In this document: positions 37,590-64,000 of the stretch, one piece after another
Position numbering within the stretch: position 1 is the first letter of the stretch
How the letters are laid out: each line of letters starts with the position of its first letter
Origin: Lamellibrachia columna
Lineage: Eukaryota; Annelida; Polychaeta; Sabellida; Siboglinidae
Reading direction: 5' to 3'
DNA length: 64,000 nt
NCBI GenBank assembly: GCA_963662155.1
Contig: OY759261.1
Span: 31,418,870-31,482,869, forward strand
The notes under the pieces: model-generated
Told to the model about the DNA's origin: nothing
The model's database searches: none
What the model saw: only the letters and a program-made list of their open reading frames with translations
Translations under genes and position numbers: made by a program

Positions 37590-37760
37590 TCACACCATGT
37601 TCTTTGTAAATGTGCTCTGTAATGTCAGATTACTGAATCATTGTTTGACTTGTGAATCCACTTTCACAAAATGTTCTTTGTAAATGTGCTCTGAAATGGT
37701 CAGATTATTGAATCATTGTCTGACTTGTGAATCCACTTTCACAAAATTTTCTTTGTAACT
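37590..37760. repeat. About 80-bp tandem pair inside the long-TIR element, related to 57590-57670
   Basis: GTGAATCCACTTTCACAAAA with flanking TTCTTTGTAAATGTGCTCTG occurs twice here, and a diverged version lies at 57.6 kb outside the element, which suggests another relic of the same family there. Confidence 0.65.
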
Positions 37761-38082
37761 GTGCATATTAGTACTTTCATTTCGTACTTATTGTTTAATG
37801 GACCCCTTGTTTATTCAGGGTTCAGTACCTACTGCAATTACAACTCAGGCAATCAACAGGATTAGCACCTTTGCAAAGAGCTGCCTTATTTAGTGAATAG
37901 GGGTGTGAATGTAAAAGTTATTGCAATAGTACTTTACTATGAAATCACTAGTGTGTCCACATGCAAAAGGACTCATTCTACAATATAACTACCAGTATAA
38001 TGGGATTACACTCACAAAGGTAATCTTGTTGATTGCCTCAAGAGAAACAAAACATTTCTAGGCAGAATGAAATAAGAAAGAT

Positions 38083-38578
38083 GTGCTCACTACATGTGCT
38101 CACCCACTGTTCCCCACAATCAATGGCATGCAACTGTGTACCCTGGCCCCATGTTTCAGTGACAAGATGCAGCATCGGGAGATCCCAAAGAAGTCATTCC
38201 AGCGTACTGCTCCACCTTCTGTTCAGGTGCACTATACAGGGCATTCCCATTGGGTCATTTCAGAGAGCCGGAGACAACCGTGTGTTTCTGCTTGATCGTT
38301 TATTTGCTGGGTACTCAGAGTTACTAGCATCCCTTCAAATCTACGGATCCAGTAATGGGCAGCTGGTTGTCGTGGTTCCCTCTCTCAGCAAACAGATAAA
38401 TGGTGATGACTGTGGCCTGTATGCCATTGCCAACATGTTCGAAATCTGCCAGCATGGTTATGATAATGTCCCAGAAGGCGAACTTATATGGGAATTTCAA
38501 CCCGATGACTTGAGAAGCCATTTGATCAGTTGCTTCAGCAGTGGAAATTTCAACAGTTTTTTCAACGAAAAAAGATAA
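38083..38578 (+). pseudogene. Ulp1-like (C48) cysteine peptidase fragment inside the long-TIR element
   Basis: One frame gives GHSHWVISE (candidate catalytic His, about 38240). After a frameshift near 38265-38285 another frame gives FLLDRLFAG (candidate Asp), SGQLVVVVP-like strands, then INGDDCGLYAIANMFE with the nucleophile Cys near 38410, and ends NSFFNEKR with a stop at 38576-38578. All three triad residues survive, but not in one frame. Ulp1-type proteases remove SUMO-like modifiers and are often carried by Mutator and KDZ transposons. No start or upstream exon was identified. Confidence 0.7.
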
Positions 38579-38768
38579 GAAGACTCCCAAGGAAATCCTT
38601 TCTACCACACATGTGATCCCGATTATATGTGAGTGTGGTCTTCCCAACTTGTACGCTGACATGGTTGGCTGTGATCTCTGTGATGCCTGGCATCACAAGG
38701 TCTGTGTTGGGTTCGAGAATACAGCTCTCCCACAGCAGTGGTTATACCCACAGTGTAAATCGGCTTAG
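38541..38768 (+). pseudogene. PHD-finger fragment following the Ulp1-like region
   Basis: The frame reads ICECGLPNLYADMVGCDLCD, then AWHHKVCVGF and QQWLYPQCKSA with a stop. The Cys and His spacing fits a PHD finger (C-x-C, C-x2-C, H-x2-C, final Cys). The expected seventh ligand, in W-x-C-P-x-C, is Tyr. It overlaps the Ulp1-like frame by a frameshift near 38555; in related elements the two domains probably form one protein. PHD fingers read histone H3 tails, so targeting to chromatin is possible for an intact relative. Confidence 0.65.
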
Positions 38769-40418
38769 ATGCAATATTATAGAACAGAACAGTCCGCGGT
38801 GTTGTCACAACAGTTGTTTATCTATTCTTTTTTCTCGTGTATTTCTATCTCCACCTGTGGCATGTTAAACACTGTAACTATTGGGCGGCCCGTAATTATT
38901 ACACAGGGTGGTGTAGCAATGTTCAAATACTAAGACGCTAAGCTACAACAGCCCTGCTGCCAGCAGGCGTCTATGTTATTTGATCATGTTATGCTGTTAT
39001 CTGCTAGATGGGCTAGGATTTTACCATATAAATCTTAAGTGTTGGTTATCTATACATAATATGTATGATATGTAAATATGCTGATATATGATTATGTAAA
39101 TAGACAGATATGTACATATGCATATATGTAAATTTGTAAATATACGTGTTATCTCTAACTGTACTAATCATTAGCTGAATCATCTGCACACTTGATATTC
39201 TTTCTTAATGGACACGGTGGTGTAGCAATAATCAAATACTAAGACGCTGGAAGCTACAACAGCACTGCTGCCAGCAGGCGTCTATGTTATTTGATAATGC
39301 TATTCATTTTATCTTTCCAGTTATGTTATCTTACTATTGTACAGGGTTTCATCAACTGCAAATATTATCTTCTTTCTCTCTGATCATCATTCCTTTCCAA
39401 TGTTTTTTCTATATGACTGTCATTTCAATCAACTAAACTGTTCACTCTAACTGTTGTACACGTGTTTGTGTGAGTGTGTGGTGTATTAGTATTTATTAAA
39501 GATTTATACTAATATGTTATATGTGTTGGTGCTACGCAGCTAAATCGGTATGCCAATGCAGCTAAATCGATATCACTAGGGGCACATGGTCATGTTTTGT
39601 ATTGGTAACCATATACTGTGATCCACTGGTTTTTTATGACACTACCAGGGTATGGAAGATATAGTAGGTGGCGCTACTATGTCTAGAAAAATTCCATGTA
39701 AACCCAATGACGGTGTTACAACATGGCGAGTGCAGGTCGCCATTAAATAAGCCTGTGCCTTCCCACTGCCTTGGATCATGGATGTATGATTTTATATTGT
39801 TTTAAAATTGTCATAATTGTTGTACGAAATAATACATGTATGCTTGCTTTATAAAAAATAAACATCCAGATTTATTTTTACATTCTTGCTTTGTTTCGGT
39901 TTTATAAGTTAGGTTGTGTTTAACTACTCACATTTAAATTGTTTTTAATTTAAACTGGTACCTTATGCAGTCATTAAATATTATTCAGGATATGTCAAAT
40001 ATACAAGGAAATTACTAAAATATAATAATGGCTATTGATGACCACACACATCTATACTATCAATCAACCCCCCCCCCCCAACGGAGCAACCATTACATGC
40101 AGGCCGAGATCTCTACAGGCCGAGATCACCATGAGTAACCCACTAATGTCAGGGGTGATGTTCAATAGACGGAACAGCCAAAACATGGCCGCCGATCGTC
40201 AATAAGTCATCGTTCCGGGAGCCCAAAACTTATCTTAATGTACGTGTAATTATTTCCCACTTGGTGAAGAGTTGCATTATTACGTTATCTCACTACACAT
40301 TCAAGTGAAATCATTATACTGATCACGTAATCCACGCATTTAGCAATTCAATCTCGTTCCGGGCTCGTTCCGGCCTCGTTCCGGCTCGTTCCGGCTAATA
40401 TACAGGCCCGCTTTTGTT

Positions 40419-40555
40419 GACAATATAAACTCCAGGCGGCGACACTTGTCGGTCGATCTCACCTGTGCGCCCAGGTGATGTTATCTGCTTGTTTACCGAA
40501 GCGCGTCCGGACGGTTGGCAGTAGCTTCGAACTCACTCACACGTAATCAAGCAAA
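40419..40555 (+). promoter_or_regulatory. Short 5' region of the Ig gene beside the transposon
   Basis: Only 137 bp lie between the 9-bp target duplication of the long-TIR element and the ATG. This part is GC-richer than its surroundings (GGCGGCGACAC, CGCGTCCGGACGG) and has no clear TATA box. The transcription start may lie here or within the element terminus. Confidence 0.4.
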
Positions 40556-54979
<14,424 letters not shown>

Positions 54980-54999
54980 TAGCTGATTTGGGTGTCACA

Positions 55000-57900
55000 G
55001 CAATGCTTGCAGTGAACGGTAAATGAAGAATTCAACTAACACCAACCGACAATGTGTTGTCAATCGTTGTTTTCGATTTATTTTACCTGTCTCTTATAGC
55101 GTAGGTTAATCATTGAACTCGACGAAGATGTTATGTTAGTGCTTATGTTGTTTTGCCATATTCAATTTTTAACACACGGTATGCATTAATCCGTAACGCA
55201 TTCACTTCATATGCAGCATAATAGCAATGGTGGGTTTAGGGAGTAACGTTATGTTCTGGTCGAAAATGGACTGATGATATTACCTTGGCGTAGATTACTT
55301 CGTTGGCATGTCATATTATGTCATCCATATCAAAAAAGGAAATATATTGTAATATGTATGTCGTCGGATTTTTTTTTTCTTCCATCATCTTGAGTCGAAG
55401 ACGCTCCATCTTTCTCTGTCCCGAGTAGCGTTGGTAATTTTTTTTATTGTTTCGAGTTTATCACAATTCGTCGAATATTACTTCTTCCGTAAATCAACTA
55501 CATTACCGACGATCATAATATGCGGAATACGAAATGTTTGTTATTCTGCGAAACGTTTATTATTTCCGCATAAGATATTGAACAGTTATTATAATTTTGC
55601 GTTTTCAATTATAAGGTTGCATGCCCAGTATTTACTAAAAATAGGCGAACTTGGCATTTTAAGCGTGTGTGATAGTTAGTTACGTGTTTGTTAAACAACT
55701 GTTGACAAGCAGTTTCCTCAAAGGAAAATACAAGACAAACATGTATTGTCATATTAGGGCACTACTAACATGTTCCATAGAGTGACAACATCGGGGGTAG
55801 TGTAGGGCGTAATGCACGATGTACGTTTTTGTATGCATAAAGGTTTTTCCAGCTTTGTCAGCGCTAGGATAACAGTGACATATATATTATACTTAGATTA
55901 ACTCACATTCCGTAGCGTGCCTAATGAAAGTTACGTGTCCGTATATTTTTATGATGCACACCGCCTCGGCAAAGTACACGTTTGTTCTGTCCGTAGTTGT
56001 TCCTTTTTGTTACAAAATGTCAGCAAATATATGAGATAACTAAGTTAACCTTACAGTAATAGTTTGCGATATACGATTAGAATCGGATTTACCCTGTTGT
56101 TCAGCGTTGATGGGTGATCCATGTAGGTTCAGACGTAAGCATTTCATGATAAAGAGTAGTCTATAATGTATGGCATAACAAGTGAACCGCATCCTCCATT
56201 ACCATGACAACATTAGGCTAGTTTTAACTGGCTTCAGTGCGGACCATAATCGCCAAATGTCACATTAATTGTCTCTATATTTTATAACAATTGTATCATA
56301 TGTTATCTAAATCGGATATGTACAATACTAATAATGTTATGTAGTTAATAAGGAATATAGATACATATTGACATGTCTTACATGTTTGTTTGTTTCCATA
56401 TTGGAAGAAAATCCCGTGCTGTGACATGACAATGCGATCATTAATGTAATCATCAATGTCATATTTTGTAATCATACCTGATTCCGTTATGGGTTAATTT
56501 GGAGGATAGTTCGAACACTGTTAACTTGTATATGTATGTTGCCATAGTAATGACTAAATAATACTGTTATTGTTTGATTACGTTTTAAAAATCATGTTTG
56601 AGTAAACTGTATTATGTCAATTCAGCTGCTGTATAACATTCTTCAGGTAATTCGTCCAACAGAGTAATAACCATGTGATGCCGATAGATACTTAGACAAA
56701 TTATATTTTATACTCATATGTCGACGTAGTGCACGTGCCCTATTTTAGATATTGCACATAACATATTTTTTAATAAAATCACTGGCGATTTGTTGACGTG
56801 TATGTTCTGTGTTGTTTTGTGGACGTGACAGCGTGACGTGACAGTGTGACGTCCGCTGTCTACTTATAGCAATGATTACGCTTTGGCTTAACATGGTGTT
56901 AGCCAGTGACCGTGGTGTTGAGTCCGATGACTGAAATTAATCAGTGCGCAAATTGATTCCGTATTCTGCTGCATTCATATCGTAAACAATTCTACTTGGT
57001 GTTAAAAAGCTTAAACTAGTTTTATTATCTGGCATTGCACCAACTGATTGGTGCATCAGTATTATTAATGCGGACTGTTGAAACAGGAACCAACCTTAGT
57101 ATATTTTCTTTCTGCTCCTGACACTATGGTCGTATCAGGAACACCAGCAGATTGCCAATCCGCATTAAGTTTAATTTTAATAATAATAAAAATATTTCTT
57201 TCTAACAATACAAGTAATTTGAAGTTTCATTCATTATTTTATTACATCTGAGTTGATCCCTAGAAACCCCCAAGGCTTATAGCGATCCGCCTTTAATTAT
57301 GCATGGGCCAAACATTGCACTTGACAATTAATACTTGCAAAATATTTTTTTAACATAGCCTTATGCAGGCTTGTTAACAAATGCAAATGCATTTGAATGT
57401 GCATTTGCATGTTGAGCATTTGAATGCGGATTCAAATACCTCCAAATTTTAAATGCATTTGCGACCTGAAAATATTTGATTTGACAAATGCACATAAAAT
57501 GCATGCGTAATTCTGTGAATAATTATTATTGTTAGATTCACGTTCGCAACATCACAACATGTCATTGAAAAAATGCTCTGTAGTGAGCAGTAGCTTCAGG
57601 AGATTATTAAATCATTGTCTGACCTGTGAATCCACTTTCACAACGTGCTCTTTGAAAAAGTGCTCTGTAGGTCAACTGGTCAACGCCTGAGCTGCTATTG
57701 AACATACAACATGAAAAACCACCTCTCTGTAGGACTATAGGTTGATGGCTTCAGAGATTACCTGTTCATTGAAATAAATCAAACAATGGAGACAAATGAA
57801 TCCCTTGTGTTGTGTTGGCACTTGTGTTGTGTTTACTCCCCAGCTCACTGGGGGAGTAAACATTAGCAATACCAGTCTTGAATATTTACAGCTAGAGATA

Positions 57901-58250
57901 ATGATTAGTGGTAGCTGTAAATACCCACTTGGTTCCCAGTGACCCCACCAGTGGACAGTCTATTGTCTTGGGTTCCCCTTCCATCCTGGCCTACCTGAAG
58001 GATTAGCCTTTCATTCCCTGCCATAGTTCCCAGTAAACTGTCAATTGTCTATTCCTCCCTCCCATTTCCACCAACTCTGCAGGCCTGGAACTGTGTGACT
58101 CAGTGTACAACTATACATACATGTTCATGTAGTGGATAGAATAATGTACTAATGTATTTATTAAAGACAATAATAATGTGTTTCTATACATTATGTATTT
58201 TTTTCACCTAATAAAACAAATCTTTAATATAAAGCCAAAACATTTGGCTA
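55000..58250. other. Non-coding downstream of the Ig gene
   Basis: AT-rich sequence with no long frames. The stretch at 57590-57670 resembles the internal repeat of the long-TIR element, and 57380-57500 is enriched in ATTTGCAT-like words. No gene supported. Confidence 0.5.
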
Positions 58251-58254
58251 GAGC

Positions 58255-58955
<701 letters not shown>

Positions 58956-59606
58956 CGTTAATGAATGATATGTTGTTAACCAATTTGCATAATAAATTAT
59001 CACAACTAAATAGGCAACGCTGATATGTGACAAATTGGAAACCACTGCAATCACCTTATGCATAGTATTTGAGCATATTATTGAGCACATTATTGTAAAG
59101 AATTAAAACTTACTGACACTGTTTTGGACGAACATATAAACAGAAGGCATTTCGATTGTCAACACTCCACAAACGAAACGTGACAAACGGGTTAATAATG
59201 GTCTGCAATAGATCATACACCAAATCTCAACTCGAACATGTAAACTAAAGGGATGTCGATTATGCTAACAAGTTAAAGTCTTTAGTCAAACCAGGTAACG
59301 ATATTTCAAATCAAATGGGAACTTTGATAAAATCCACTGTAGAGTATTCCACAAGGGAAACTTGAAAAACGGGATGAAAACAATACATTTTTCGATTTGC
59401 ATGCAATAAATCACAACAATTTAGATTAAATGTATGAGAGAAATTAAAACAAAATGTTAATAAAATATATACTCATCTTCAGGCGCAACATGAACGTGCA
59501 AAAAATTGTGATTTAAGTTACATAACTGCGTTTAAATAACGTTTAAATTGATTCACGGTTATTAAAAAACAAAACATTTTAGTCGATTGAAAAAGCGGAT
59601 GTTAAA

Positions 59607-60650
59607 CGACGATGCATGCGCAGTTAGCATACTTCCTGTCAGAACCTACACGACCACGCATGCGCAATTAGCATACTTCCTGCCAGAACCTACACGACCA
59701 CGCGTGCGCAGTTAGCATACTTCCTGTCAGAACCTACACGACCACGCATGCGCAATTAGCATACTTCCTGCCAGAACCTACACGACCACGCGTGCGCAGT
59801 TAGCATACTTCCTGCCAGAACCTACACGACCACGCATGCGCAGTTAGCATACTTCCTGCCAGAACTTACACGACCACGCATGCGCAGTTAGCATACTTCC
59901 TGCCAGAACCTTCACGACCACGCATGCGCAGTTAGCATACTTCCTGCCAGAACCTACACGACCACGCATGCGCAGTTAGCATACTTCCTGCCAGAACCTA
60001 CACGACCACGCGTGCGCAGTTAGCATACTTCCTGCCAGAACCTACACGACCACGCATGCGCAGTTAGCATACTTCCTGCCAGAACCTACACGACCACGTA
60101 TGCGCAGATAGCATACTTCCTGCCAGAACCTACACGACAACGCATGCGCAGTTAGCATACTTCCTGCCAGAACCTACACGACCACGCGTGCGCAGTTAGC
60201 ATACTTCCTGCCAGAACCTACACGACCACGCCTGCGCAGTTAGCATACTTCCTGCTAGAACCTACACGACCACGCATGCGCAGTTAGCATACTTCCTGCC
60301 AGAACCTACACGACAACGCATGCGCAGTTAGCATACTTCCTGCCAGAACCTACACGACCACGCATGCGCAGATAGCATACTTCCTGCCAGAACCTACACG
60401 ACAACGCATGCGCAGTTAGCATACTTCCTGCCAGAACCTACACGACCACGCATGCGCAGTTAGCATACTTCCTGCCAGAACCTACACGACCACGCCTGCG
60501 CAGTTAGCATACTTCCTGCTAGAACCTACACGACCACGCGTGCGCAGTTAGCATACTTCCTGCCAGAACCTACACGACCACGCATGCGCAGTTAGCATAC
60601 TTCCTGCCAGAACCTACACGACCACGCATGCGCAGTTAGCATACTTCCTG
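59607..60650. repeat. 44-bp satellite, about 23-24 copies
   Basis: Unit CGACCACGCATGCGCAGTTA then GCATACTTCCTGCCAGAACC and TACA. Variation is concentrated at a few sites (CATGCGC, CGTGCGC, CCTGCGC). Each unit contains an 11/12 match to the NRF-1 palindrome and an ETS-like CAGGAAGT on the minus strand. Confidence 0.9.
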
Positions 60651-61419
60651 TGGAGGCAGTAAAAAATTAGGGCTGCTGTATGAGGACCCGCTGTAACAAA
60701 TACCATGCAACACATAACTATAATTGTGTTCGCCACTAGAGGACACTGGTAACACATCAGTGGCGTCATCTTGCGGATTATCTAGCTTCTGGGAAGTTTT
60801 TCCTGCAGATATATATGCAGATGGGGCGACGCGTCGTTCGTCTTTTCACATTGTCAATTTATTGCATTCAATGAAAGTCTACGGATAGTTAAGTATATGC
60901 CAACTAATTACATCCTTTCTCAACGTGTTCTATTGTTGTAATGGACATGTTTTAATAAATGTGTCCTTGTGTTAGTTTTGCATGGTCAATGTCCATGGAT
61001 TGTTCTTAAGTTAGACACATTTGACACACTTATCGAGTCATATATCTAAATTCCAAGTCACCAGGGGTGTTGTGGCTTGTTTGCGGTAATTTTAAGCGCG
61101 AAATTCAGGCGGACGGTGACTCGCCATAACATTAGCCAATCATAATACGCGCTTAATAATAACTGTATTCGGTGCAGCCTTTCACAACAACGCGGTCTCG
61201 GTTGCGTATGTGTCGAGCCATCGGCATTCAATGTTGGCAAGTCACAAACCAACATGTCAATTATCAAGACAATGACATCCATACCAAGCCTCAAATAATC
61301 TACCTGTACAAATCGATTCCGACTGGAACCAATCCCTGTGACTCGATTCGACAAGGTTGTTGTGATTAGCTTAACTTGCATGACTAATTACGTGCTGCTA
61401 CGATAGCAATTGCGTTGAT

Positions 61420-62330
61420 GCTATAAATAAGATAAGATAAGATACGTTTTATTACCAAGTAGCAAGTACAAGGAACTTGTAGTGTTGTGGCGTTAGCACA
61501 AACATACACTCATGCACCCAATCACACACGGAACTAAACATTACATATCACAATCGTAATACTAAAAACAGTTGAAAACAAGCGAGAGTAATATAATAGG
61601 TTGCAAGATTAAAAAATAAAAAAATGTAAACATTAAAAAAAAAAAAAAAAAAAATAAATAAAAAATTAAAAGGGCGACATTGCATCTACCTACCAGAGGC
61701 AAGACATTTATGATGGCTCTCCGTTTAAAAATCTCAGCGCTTGAGGATAGAAACTATTGTTAAATCGCGTCGTTTTAGTTTTTATGCTACGGTAGCGCTT
61801 ACCGGAGGGAAGGAGTTCAAAGAGATGGTTGGCTGGATGATATTCGTCTTGTACAATGCGCTTGGATTTGCGCAAACTGCGAGATAGATAAAGAGATCTG
61901 ATGGACGGCATATTTAACCGATTAGTTTAGAGGCGTACTTGACGACTGATTCAATTTGATTAATTTCATCTTGGCTGGCGCGACCAAACCAGACAGTGAT
62001 AGAAAATGACAAGACACTTTCAATAACTGCGCGGTAGAAACGTGTTAATATTGCTTGAGATAAGCCGAATCGTTTGAGGTGTCTAAGGAAGTACATGCGT
62101 TTTTTGTGCTTTTTTAATGATGCCAATCGTGTTATTACACCAGGAAAGATCTTTAGAAATAGTCGAACCCAAAAATGTTACAGAGTCGGCTTGTAAAACT
62201 TCAGTACCGTCAATGACAAGGGGGTGGATGGGTGTTTTCTTTTTGCGAAAACCAATGATAATTTCCTTCGTTTTGGATATGTTTAGTACCAGATTGTTGT
62301 TCTTACACCAGCCGAAATGGTGTTGCGTTG
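61420..62330 (-). mobile_element. 5'-truncated LINE: end of reverse transcriptase gene and 3' UTR
   Basis: The minus strand reads NNLVLNISKTKEIIIGFRKK, VIDGTEVLQADSVTFLGSTI, then, after a frameshift in an A-rich run near 62110, MYFLRHLKRFGLSQAIL, FYRAVIESVLSFSITVWFG, SKLIG, and finally LLPSGKRYRSIKTKTTRFNN and NSFYPQALRFLN. This is a standard LINE ORF2 C-terminal region. The 3' UTR contains an A-run (61629-61654) and ends in AATAAAACGTATCTTATCTT-like sequence near 61430. The copy is disabled by its frameshift and 5' truncation. Confidence 0.8.
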
Positions 62331-62399
62331 TTATCTCATTTCATATAATCGAACATACCACAGGCAATGCTACGAATTATGAGAAGTGTTTTTCATCTC

Positions 62400-62401
<2 letters not shown>

Positions 62402-62475
<74 letters not shown>
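62402..62475. repeat. (TA)n microsatellite
   Basis: Perfect TA run close to the 5' truncation point of the LINE copy. Confidence 0.95.
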
Positions 62476-62477
<2 letters not shown>

Positions 62478-62479
62478 TG

Positions 62480-64000
62480 TTGTCCCTACACATTGTCTTG
62501 TGCTGTTTATGACAAGTTTGATGTATTAGGTTTAGTGATATAGGTTCGATTGGCAAGACAGTGTTTATGCCGTGATTGAATTGCAAACGTGATCATGATC
62601 TCATCAACTAATTCACAACAAAGTAATTGAACATGAGAATTTATGTTCACGATTACATATTTTTCAAAGAGAAAACGTGCCTAAGACATGTTATTCTTTA
62701 TCAGAGTTCCCTTTATAAATGGTGAGGTCGGGCAGTTATACTACTGCACTAATCTAGTCGTTATCATGTTCCACTGCACCACATCGACATACTTTTCTTC
62801 GTCGTCCACCTTTCTCGCATCCCACATAATGTAGTCTTCCCATCTTAATTGTGGACGGTCAATGCTGCTAGCGCCTCTATCCCCGTTAATATGTCACACC
62901 AAATAGACACAGACCGCGATGAACTCATGAACCAATCTTCAAGTACATTCGATATTTCACGCGAATACGCCCACATGAACAAACGTATGACCAACAACAC
63001 ACAGTGTGATATAAGATATTCGTTTTACTGCAGAAGTACAAAACATATTGGAGGAGATATATTATCAACACAGAGCACGCCTTTTGTGTATCTCACACGT
63101 TGTGATCTCGACGTCTTCCATCTACAAGCAGATCTGGAATGAACAAGCTATACTAACAAGCAATCACATTTAAAATGTCATGCACAACATTGTTTATAAA
63201 TGTATGCATTAAAATTATTGCATTACATTAACATTTCAATTGCTATAGCGATTTCGACCGACTTAACAACAACATCGAAAGGTGAATTAGAAATCATTAA
63301 TCATGACAACAAGGTTATATCCGTCCATGTAGTAGAAGGGGTGACATCACATTTGATTTTCAAATAGGCTGCCATTACAACGTTTCTTTGGATTCTTGCA
63401 AAAATGTTCCCACGATTTAACTTTCTTCAACATTTCACAGCACACTGATGCTCCATTAAAACACCTGCTGTGTGTATTTCGACAAAACCACGTATCTGGT
63501 GCACGGCGGCGAAAGAGCATATAATGAGGCGAGTGGAGTTGGCGGCTGGGAGGAAATACTGCCAGACTGCATCCAACATTAGCATAGCAATATATGGATG
63601 GTGGGATCACGGTCAAGCCATCTTACGTCTGACCATAGAGCAATATTGCATGGGTGGCTGTGCTAGCGTTTTGTCGGATTACAATAAAACTGGACAACAG
63701 CAAAAAATTTTAATTGTTCACAGTAACTGCCATCATCTTTTTGATACGCTGAACAAGTTTAGGCAAAATCACGTACATCCAGCTGTTTTTGAACGACCCG
63801 CGTGCGATGCCCGTCAATGTTTATATAAATATCCATGTGTTCGCGCGCACACGTGGCATATGGCAAAGCAAATACCCATAAATCCTTCCGCCTGTTAAAC
63901 TATAAAAAGGCGCTATTTCAGAGCCAATAACTTCTACAAATAAACTTGTAAAGATGCCTGCTCAGCTGCACTCATGTAACGTCATATGAATGTCTTAATT
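62480..64000. other. Right-hand end, no recognised gene
   Basis: Frames of 97 codons (62849-63142) and 142 codons (63470-63898) are open, but show no family motifs or convincing splice context. The latter ends in a stop 24 nt before a weak TATA-like/AATAAA area, so a small unknown gene cannot be excluded. Confidence 0.3.

Larger units (their letters stand above)
36707..40409. mobile_element. 3.7-kb DNA transposon with about 275-bp inverted termini and 9-bp target duplication (Mutator-like)
   Basis: The ends begin GGGCCTGTATATTAGCC and are inverted at 36707-36981 and 40135-40409 with few differences; the termini include tandem CCGGAACGAG units. GCTTTTGTT flanks both ends (36698-36706 and 40410-40418). 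Nine-base duplications and long TIRs fit Mutator-like elements; KDZ/Zisupton types duplicate eight bases. The interior holds Ulp1-like and PHD-finger relics but no transposase that I can see, so this copy looks non-autonomous. An internal 85-bp segment occurs twice (about 38905 and 39213), and another internal pair lies at 37600 and 37680. Confidence 0.85.

Noticed and set aside
59607..60650. CRISPR-like appearance of a regular 44-bp repeat
   Set aside because: Units are contiguous without unique spacers, and the window is animal nuclear DNA with introns.
63470..63898. 142-codon frame near the right edge
   Set aside because: No recognisable motif, no splice or promoter support, and amino-acid composition not distinctive; kept only as a note in the annotation of the region.

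Overview
The window is animal nuclear DNA. Genes are split into short exons with GT/AG borders and long introns. Dinucleotide microsatellites, minisatellites and transposon relics (Penelope-like, LINE, hAT, a Mutator-like element, tRNA-derived SINE) fill most of the space. The Mind-bomb-type repeats and Ig-superfamily exons point to Metazoa, most plausibly a marine or freshwater invertebrate. I cannot name the phylum.

Three protein-coding genes can be assembled by hand with consistent intron phases. Two are divergent paralogues, K1 (minus strand, 4060 down past the left edge) and K2 (plus strand, 16952-25129). Each encodes an apparently active Ser/Thr protein kinase domain, a variable charged linker, and SH3-like repeats of the kind otherwise typical of Mind bomb E3 ligases. 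K2 is complete, with 14 exons, 647 residues and three repeats. K1 is cut by the window edge after 416 residues. Their exon lengths and phases correspond, which shows a local inverted duplication. The third gene (plus strand, 40556-54979, nine exons, 393 residues) encodes a secreted or GPI-anchored protein with three Ig-like domains.

Layout: 1-4060 K1; 4.1-16.9 kb, a shared 5' region made of satellites (including a 46-bp satellite with a roughly 967-bp higher-order period at 6.0-8.5 kb), a Penelope-like fragment and a SINE; 17-25 kb K2; 25.1-28.2 kb repeats and LINE fragments; 28.2-35.8 kb, a degenerate mobile-element region. That last region carries a decayed copy of a widespread metazoan XPG/PIN-like nuclease gene between inverted repeat arrays. 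It is interrupted by a Penelope-like insertion with two opposed hammerhead ribozymes, and it contains an inverted copy of K2 exon 2 with its introns. A 3.7-kb long-TIR element with a 9-bp target duplication and Ulp1-like plus PHD relics (36707-40409) ends 147 bp before the Ig gene start codon. A 1.2-kb hAT-type element lies in intron 1 of the Ig gene. From 55 to 64 kb there are only repeats, among them a 44-bp satellite and a LINE 3' end.

The items most worth following are the kinase plus Mind-bomb-repeat architecture, the mobile element that holds a kinase exon, the paired hammerheads, and the transposon beside the Ig promoter. All exon borders come from reading splice sites and phases by eye. 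No transcript or database search was available.
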